This document shows positions 57,181 to 64,000 of a DNA stretch of 64,000 nucleotides, piece by piece. The notes under the pieces were generated by a model. The model ran no database searches and had not been told where the DNA came from. It saw nothing but the letters and a program-made list of their open reading frames with translations. The position numbers and the translations under genes were made by a program. The stretch spans positions 17,221,447-17,285,446 of the forward strand of contig OZ038322.1 in the NCBI GenBank assembly GCA_964035795.1, written 5' to 3'. This DNA is from Pterobdella sp. o SKG-2022 (lineage: Eukaryota; Annelida; Clitellata; Hirudinida; Piscicolidae). The first letter of the stretch is position 1; every line of letters begins with the position of its first letter.

Positions 57181-57846
57181 CTCTTTTTTTGATACTGATT
57201 CGAAAATATAGGCTTAACATTAGTAAAATAAAGCTTAAAGCCGATAATCAAAATGTCGAGTGAAATGACTTAGAAGAGCTGAAATTTCAAATTAATCTTT
57301 CGAAATTGAACACATATTAATTAGATTATAATATTTTTAATTTATACATACACTTCCCTTAGCGGCCAGCACTGTTCCTAGAGTAGCAAAAGAGAGTAAT
57401 CCTTCTAGAAATTTAATTTAAAAAATGTATGCTATTTTTTCAACGTTTTTAATACCCCTAGTTTTTGATAGTTTTCAAAGTAATTATTTCTTAGTTTTTC
57501 GCGAGTAGAATTTACATTAGCAAGTATTCAGCGAACCTTGAGTTTTTATAAAATGGTATGCAGATATGAACTTGCATATCAATTGCCATATAACCAAATA
57601 TATATTTTCAGTGCTTATAAAAACAAGTTTAAACAAAATTTGAATACACATAAAGGACGAGAGCCTCTCGGAAGTTTAAAAAAGATAAAAGCCACAAACC
57701 TGACTGTTATCAAAGATAAAAAATCTTTGTTTTATGTGACATCGGTCTTAAAAAATAAATTGTTGAAGAAGTTATCATAAGAGATTTATGGTAGATGTTG
57801 CAGAGATGCAGAGTGACAAAAAAAGAACAAAACGAATAAAAAACGT

Positions 57847-58655
57847 TTGCTGATGAAATCATCCTTTACTGGTGCCTCTCATCTGGATTCTGGTCCTAGC
57901 TTCACTAAAACTTCTAAATACATTACTGAACTCAATTTTTGGTTTTTTAACAAGCACTTTATGTTAAATCCAAACAAAATTGCTGTGATGTTCGTTGGCA
58001 GTCTCCTCTCCAAATCCTATCTTTTTATCAAAGTTATCTTGGACGGCTCTACCCTTCTGTAACTTGCGAGCTCAAAATACTTTGTTTAACTCTCGATCCT
58101 AACCTTGATTCAACACAATTTTCTTTTTAAGTTATACAAGCATCCAACTTTCATCTCTATGCGATCAAACAAAAGTACGCAAATTCCTAGCTTTCAGAAC
58201 TGTCTTTGATTTGACTCTCTTTAGTTTTTTCGGGGCTTTACAATTGCAATTCATACTTGACGGATTTCCAAGTTACAATATCTCCAAAACTGTCTTTTAA
58301 GCCGATTACTTGCCTCGATCGCTTTCGTTGGTTGCCGGGTAGTACTAAAAGCCCGGTTCAAGTTATTGGGGCTCTGCTAATATTTTATACTTCAATCAGC
58401 CAGTTTGTTTATAAAAGCTTCTTCCTATGAAAAAGACTCATGAGTTTCTCAGGTTTTCAAACTCTTGTTTGTGACTGCATCCTCTTTTATGTCGATCTTT
58501 TTCACACACTAACCTTCATTAAGAGACTCCCCTTCTATTCAATCTGCGTCTTTCAACTTCTTTTAACCACTTTCGCAAGATTTAAAAACGCATTTATATA
58601 TCCGCATTTTCTTGTTGTAGTCCTGACTATGCAAGCTCCTCTACATCAAAACTAG
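57847..58655 (+). repeat. Decayed LINE reverse-transcriptase fragment
   Basis: The first about 70 codons (KTSKYITELNFWFFNKHFML then NPNKIAVMFVGS) match the conserved L..I..W...N.L.LNP.KTEVM..GS block of CR1/L2/Jockey-type reverse transcriptases, which lies downstream of the YADD motif. Downstream, broken reading frames (QFVYKSFF, ARFKNAFIYPHF) fit the degraded C-terminal part. Stops occur every 20-60 codons, and the 5' part with YADD is missing. Confidence 0.5.
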
Positions 58656-59220
58656 TTTGCAAAATGTGCGTCTTACAAATGAATTAATAATGCTAATAAT
58701 AGACTTTATTGCCTCAACTTTTATTTTGTGATCTATGTTCTTAAGAGAAAAATACTTAGATAGTGCGTAAATTCTTATATTTTTCATTGAACAAAAATTA
58801 TTCTGTTTTATTGAATTTCATTACTCGTCGAATAATTAGTCAACTTAAATGGTTTTTTTGAAATTTATTTTATTTAAGTTTTTAAAATAAAATTGTCGCC
58901 ATTCACCAGATAAACGTAGGAAGAGAAAAATTATAAAGATCATTTTTGTATCCTAACTGTTTAATTAAATAATTCTTGTTACATAGTTTCGATATTGAGA
59001 TGTTGGCTAAATACAATCGCTTTAAGTTTATTTATTTGAATGACGATAAAAGTCACATGATATCAAAAAGTAAAATAAACAATTTTAAATTCAAAAGCTA
59101 TAATTTAAAACATAAATTAGAATTTAGAAATATTTAAATAATTATGGAAAAAAAAAATCCATATCAAATGACATGATTATCACAAATATAAAATTATTTG
59201 AATATTTTTAGAAGTTCAAA
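58656..59220. other. Interval 3' of the RING-NHL gene
   Basis: AT-rich; nothing recognised. Confidence 0.5.
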
Positions 59221-59237
59221 CTAATTAAATAAATTGC

Positions 59238-59243
59238 TTTATT
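59238..59243 (-). terminator. Poly(A) signal overlapping the stop codon
   Basis: AAATAAAG: the AATAAA hexamer shares bases with the TAA stop of the RING-NHL gene. It would give a very short 3' UTR. Confidence 0.45.
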
Positions 59244-61645
59244 TAAAATATGAAAATATCTGAGCTTTGTTTTGCAGAGAAAAAGTCGAAATGTTGAGAA
59301 CTGAATAAGAATCGTGCTTTGAAATGTTTAAAGAGAAAGGAGAATTGGAAACTAATACCTCACTCAAACACCCATCTACATCGTACTTCACCACTCTTTT
59401 GTTTCCAGAGTCAGCCACGTATATTTCTCCTTCACTGTCCACCTGCACACCTTTTGGCCATTTCAAACTATCTGTCTCCTCGTAGTTTTTGGGGTCATTA
59501 ATTGGTTTGTTAATTTCTTTATTCATTCTCTTATAAAATCCGTAATCCATTTCTCCATTGTCCACTCTTTCCATTGTTCTTGGATCAACCATTATAATCC
59601 TGTGATTTCCCGAGTCAGAAACAACTATAAGCCTTCTCATCTCATCCCATTCTACAAACTCAGCCATGCAGAGTTGATCGACTTCTGCGCCGTAGCTACC
59701 ATAAGAGGCCACCACTCTCCCCACTGCAGCATCAATCATCGATAAAGAAGATGTATTTCTATCCATAACTGCCAACTTTTCACTGGTTGCATCACCATAA
59801 CTACTCATCACCACCAAGCCACACACCCAACCCAATGAACATTTGTTGATGAGTTTCATTTTTTTAATTTTTGTATTTTTTAAATTCTCTTTGCAAGATT
59901 TTTTTTCGCTATTCAAAGCATCTTCTTCATCTTTATCGAAATAGGCTTCGAAACTTTGAAATTTTGTCTTGCTAGCTTGGTCTTCAATCATGCAACTATT
60001 GTAGCGTTCACAAAAGGATGAAAAATCATAAGAACAAACATTTCTCATTTTTCTATCAGCTACGTACAAAAATCCACTTGTGTATGAAAAACTAAGTCCA
60101 AACGGCTTAACATCGCTCAAAGTCTTCAAAACATCGAGTTGGTCGTTAAGTAGGGTGATAGCATTCAAACCATGATCCGCAACAGCTAAGCAGCCTTGAG
60201 GCAGACTTGTTATTCCTGATGGCAGATAGAAATCAAAAGTGCATTTTTTTCGAAGTTGTAACTTTTCATTTTGTTCCAGTTCTTCTCGATATTTGGGTAT
60301 GTTTTTATTCATGATTTCGTGTTCAGTTTTAGTTGTTAAAAATTTGTTGATATGAAGAGGTTTGTTAGAAGTGGTTTTGAAGTTGTTGCTTTTGAAACTC
60401 TCTCTTTTGAATGAATTGTCTCTTTGAAATCTATTTCTTTCGTATCTGTTGTTGCTATCGTAACTATCAGAACTATTGAAATCTTTATAACTACCAAAAC
60501 TTTCGAAACTATCTTGTTTAGGAAATTCAAAACTAGTGCGGTCTTTGTATCTTGAATAAGTTCCTCTGCTGGAATGGACACTCGAAGAACTATTGGTGCT
60601 ATGATTTCTATAAAGACTACTACCATTGAACTTTCTAAATATGCTACTATCATTATCAAAAGTCTTAAAATTACCACTGTTAGAGTAACAGTTATCACTG
60701 TCAAAATTTGAAGAAGACGAAAGAGAGGATTTAGTAGTTTCAAAAATAGGATTTAAATTGTTCATGAGTGGGTTAGTATTAATAAAATGTTCAGGAGCAG
60801 AGTTGAAGCGTTGAGGATCGCTAAGACGATGGGATTTGAATTTATTATTTGAACAATGAAAAGAGTTTCTATATAGGCTGAACTTTGTATTTAGGTTGTG
60901 AGAAAATACATTACCAAGATCTTCCTTTGTGAACGAATCGGAATGTCTATGGTTGTTGTAATGTTTTATTTTTTCTCGTAACAAAAAACTTCGCTTAGTT
61001 GTGTTTACAATATTTTTTAAAGTCTTGAAATTATCACTGTCCAATCCACAATAGCCCTTGTCTCTCATTTTATTACCGTCATTGTCCGCACTTTGTTCGT
61101 TTCCAATGTAATTTGGATTCGGTTTTAAATTAGCGTTTATATTTTTTTGAGATTTTCTCATTTCCCTTTTTCTATCAAATGCTGGTAATCGGCTCAAATT
61201 AATAGGAATGCCGTTTACATTAAGCGACCCTTGGTAAGCTCCATGCACGTCGAAAGAGTTTTCTTCTTTTTCATCTTCTTCCCCGCTATTTTTGTCCTCT
61301 TCACTAAAACACTCCCTCTCGCCATCAATCATCTCTGGGGGTTTTCTCCTCATATTTCTCATCAAAATTTTTGCCATTTCATCTACAGCAGTTTTTTTAA
61401 GGTCTTCCACAATTTGAGCTTTTGGCAAAAATGTTAAAGCATCGTTATTACTATTAACATCCTGATAACTCCCATTACTCGTGCAATTACTGTCCACTAA
61501 CATAGACAAATTGCACGTAGCACATTCAACAACCACTTGCTGTTTGTTGCTATTATGCGAAAAATCTCTTATGCAGCTGAGGCAGAAAGCATGCTTGCAT
61601 GGCAAAACCCTTGGGTCCACAAATGTCTTCAAGCAGTGAGTGCAT
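59239..61645 (-). CDS. RING-NHL gene exon 2
   Basis: 2407-nt exon holding the whole RING from its first Cys, the low-complexity linker and the NHL repeats, ending IFSYFK and TAA. Confidence 0.92.
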
Positions 61646-62216
61646 CTGTTTTTTGTATAAAGTTAAAACTATTCATGGTATGAAAAGAATTCATCATAAT
61701 AGATAAATATTTTGATTATGAAATAAGAAATATGCACATAACGGCACCAAATTAATTGTTTCTAGAAATAGATGACTTGTCATTACTAAGAAACACTTTC
61801 AATGGCATTTACTTGAGGGAAAAGTCGTTTTCGATAAACAAACATAACGGCAAAGAAATATGAATTACAACCTCCATGAATTTATTGCATGTCGTAACAA
61901 AACACTTATAAACATGGTGTTGTAGTTGTCGAATAATCACTCAATACGAATGACCTCTAGTGCTCACTACATGAGGACTCATGGTGGTTTCATAAATAAA
62001 AACATCAATCATATTCTGGGGCTTAAGATCAAAATTTAAAAGCGAAAAAACAATAAAACATAATCTACCTTAAACAAATAAGTGGTTTGCATTTGTTTTA
62101 AGTGACTGATTTATGAAAAATAATTGCAAAGTTGAAGCACACAGCAACCTGAGCTGGTCTAATGTTTTTCTTCGGGTTCTATCGAGGAAAGACGATGCGG
62201 GAAGAGAGGAAGTCAT
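59239..62216 (-). CDS. RING-NHL protein (putative E3 ubiquitin ligase), 2 exons, 824 aa
   Basis: Exons 62216-62149 and 61645-59239; AG|GTTGCT donor, AACAG acceptor, phase 2, 2475 nt. The RING C3HC4 is complete: C24, C27 (CTHC), C39, H41, C44, C47, C64, C67, with the TRIM-like context TFVDPRVLPCKHAFCLSCI. About 350 residues follow, rich in Ser, Asn, Phe and Arg and of no fold. The C-terminal half holds NHL blades: LPSGITSLPQGCLAVADHGL, FLYVADRKMRNV, LIVVSDSGNHRIIMVDP and GEIYVADSGNKRVVKYDVDG. RING-NHL proteins include TRIM-NHL (TRIM2/3/32/71, Brat) and malin. No B-box or coiled coil is visible here, so it is closer in layout to malin but far longer. The role is substrate ubiquitination or RNA binding by NHL, known for the families and not shown here. 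Confidence 0.88.
62149..62216 (-). CDS. RING-NHL gene exon 1
   Basis: MTSSLPASSFLDRTRRKTLD then QL. It joins to R-C-T-H-C, giving the usual L-x-C-x2-C entry of RING domains. Confidence 0.78.
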
Positions 62217-64000
62217 ACCATCTTATAATGAGCAGTTTTTTTTATTAAATTAAAGAGAAAATCACCCGATTTTTACTGTATTTATAGCAATAATGCATTT
62301 GATTTTGTTGTTAGTGTGTTTTGTAATCTATTTTTGGTATCCCATGCCATTAAGATCTCAATTAGAAACATTATGTTGATTAGGACAATTTTATTTTAGT
62401 GGTCGGAGATTTTGTATTTATATAAATTTACGATTCACTGTGTTTTAAATAACATAAACATAATATATAAAAAATACTTTTATTAAATTATCTTGAACTA
62501 CACTAACTTAATTTCTTCGATAAATAACATTTAATTCTAAAAATCATTTGAGAACCAGGTTTTATCTTTCTAATTGTGGCATTGACATCGTTTTCTCTCG
62601 CATGATAGACAACATAATCACTTTTCAAAACTGATAAACATTTCAGGAAGCAAATCTGTGAACATTAAATTAAACTATTCAAAAAATTCACTTGAATTAT
62701 TCGTTTTAGTCTTGTTTAAATAATTTGCAAGTTAGAATTTGTTTTAAGTTTTGAAACAACTGTGTTATAAATAAATCCTAGAAAATATAACAGTAAAATT
62801 ACTCTTTATATAATTTTTTTATACGGCTTGTGAATTGTTTCAAATTTGAAGAATCAATCCAATTCATTAGCCTTAAATTATTATTTTTTGGTGAATTACT
62901 TTTCAAATAGCCTCATATGATTTGATACATGTAAAACTTGAAATTATTATATTCCACTTACAGGTTTAGAGGGCCAAAGAATCCAAACGGAGATTACTTG
63001 ATAATGTAAGATAATATGACGAAAAGCTTGTTGAAAGTTTGTTTAAATAAAATTTTTTGCTCTTTTCACAATTAAAAGCCAACAAAAACTCACTCTCAGC
63101 CAAAATAATTTGAAATAGTTAATTCAAATGTTATTTTAGTTCTATTTTGTGCTTGATGTTCAAATTTCTTACTTATTAGGACAACATTTTTAGCACATTT
63201 GAATTGATATCGAAGTATATAACAACACTATAACTCAGTCTATTGAGATCCAACTTCAAAATAATATGCACAATTATCGACCGACTGAATGTATGTTAGC
63301 AGGTGACTAACAAATACATATGAAAAATCAATTGTGAGAATAACTGTGTATAAAAGTGAATTAAAATTGAAAAAATATAATATATTAGGTTTATAAATGT
63401 TTTATTGATGATGACTTTGAGGTGATTAATCTGATCCTATTCATTTTAATAAATATTCAACAGAACCTTTTTAAGCCGATAAGGTTTATTTTTCATATAA
63501 AGGTTTAAGAGATTAAATTTTTTTATATAAAAGTTCAAAAGAAAATATATTTCGATATAAAAATCTTTGAAGAGAATTAAATTTTACAGAAATATTCTTT
63601 ACGGTTTTTTATTGATAAAATATTATAAAATGATAAAAAGTAGGAATTTGTGAAAGGTTTTTTCTCCGTGAAAAGTGGAATAAATCACTCCATAATAGAT
63701 TCTATTAAAATAAGAAACTTTTTGTAAATCGAATTTGATTATCAAGAATATACATTTGCTTTTTACTGTTTGTTGTTGCAATATAAACCTGGGTGTTGGC
63801 CTTTTCTGTCAACTTCGATCAAAGTAATGCTTTCATAAAGCATTAAAGATTTTCTATTTATTTTCATTCACAATAAAAAGTCTTTTCTCTCAAATATCGG
63901 GACCAATGTTTTGGTAGGACTAAACTCATCAAAATTTTCAAATATCATGAACTCAATCTTAATTGGATTTAATAACTTGCATGAAATATGTAACGTAAAA
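62217..64000. other. Right-end non-coding DNA
   Basis: AT-rich, presumably the promoter side of the RING-NHL gene. A loose three-unit repeat (CATATAAAGGTTTAAGAG-like, about 35 bp each) is at 63490-63590. No gene recognised. Confidence 0.5.

Noticed and set aside
1..64000. tRNA genes and CRISPR-like arrays
   Set aside because: No T-loop/acceptor pairing of tRNA type was noticed and no regularly spaced identical repeats exist; the tandem repeats are simple microsatellites.

Overview
This is an AT-rich, intron-dense animal (metazoan) nuclear sequence. The evidence is spliced genes with GT-AG introns from 55 bp to several kb, AATAAA signals, immunoglobulin-domain exons, a TALE homeobox gene and eukaryotic transposons. 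There is no sign of operons, ribosome binding sites or CRISPR. An invertebrate is most likely, but the window alone does not let me place it further. All gene models were read by eye from translated exons, splice sites and phase matching. No search was run.

Layout, left to right. (1) 129-6407, minus: a complete 16-exon FERM-domain gene (795 aa) of the EPB41L5/Yurt type. (2) 6759-7128, plus: a two-exon gene for a 104-aa single-pass membrane protein, head-to-head with the FERM gene and only 351 bp from its start codon. (3) About 7.2-18.4 kb: gene-poor DNA. It holds two copies of the 10-mer TGATTGACAG (a PBX-MEIS composite site) 91 bp apart at 14.9-15.0 kb. (4) 18385-44917, plus: a complete Meis/homothorax homeobox gene of 13 coding exons (525 aa in the model). 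It includes a run of three 51-bp exons, a 36-bp microexon candidate, the MEIS domain, the TALE homeodomain and the conserved DIHA-type C-terminus. Its introns carry microsatellites, a G-rich repeat, C/A-rich tracts before acceptors and several regulatory-like motif clusters. (5) 46358-47635, minus: an intronless MTERF4-like mitochondrial gene, tail-to-tail with Meis. (6) 47932-51811, plus: a decayed MULE transposon with C2H2 fingers, a DDE core and a SWIM finger, still showing its introns. (7) 53647-about 57180, minus: seven exons of an unrecognised gene with three Ig domains. (8) 57847-58655: a decayed LINE reverse-transcriptase fragment. (9) 59239-62216, minus: a complete two-exon RING-NHL gene (824 aa). 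(10) 62217-64000: nothing recognisable.

The genes do not form a pathway. The regulatory theme is the Meis locus: the twin PBX-MEIS sites about 3.4 kb upstream of its first codon suggest autoregulation, which is an inference. Dispersed foldback (MITE-like) elements occur across the window.
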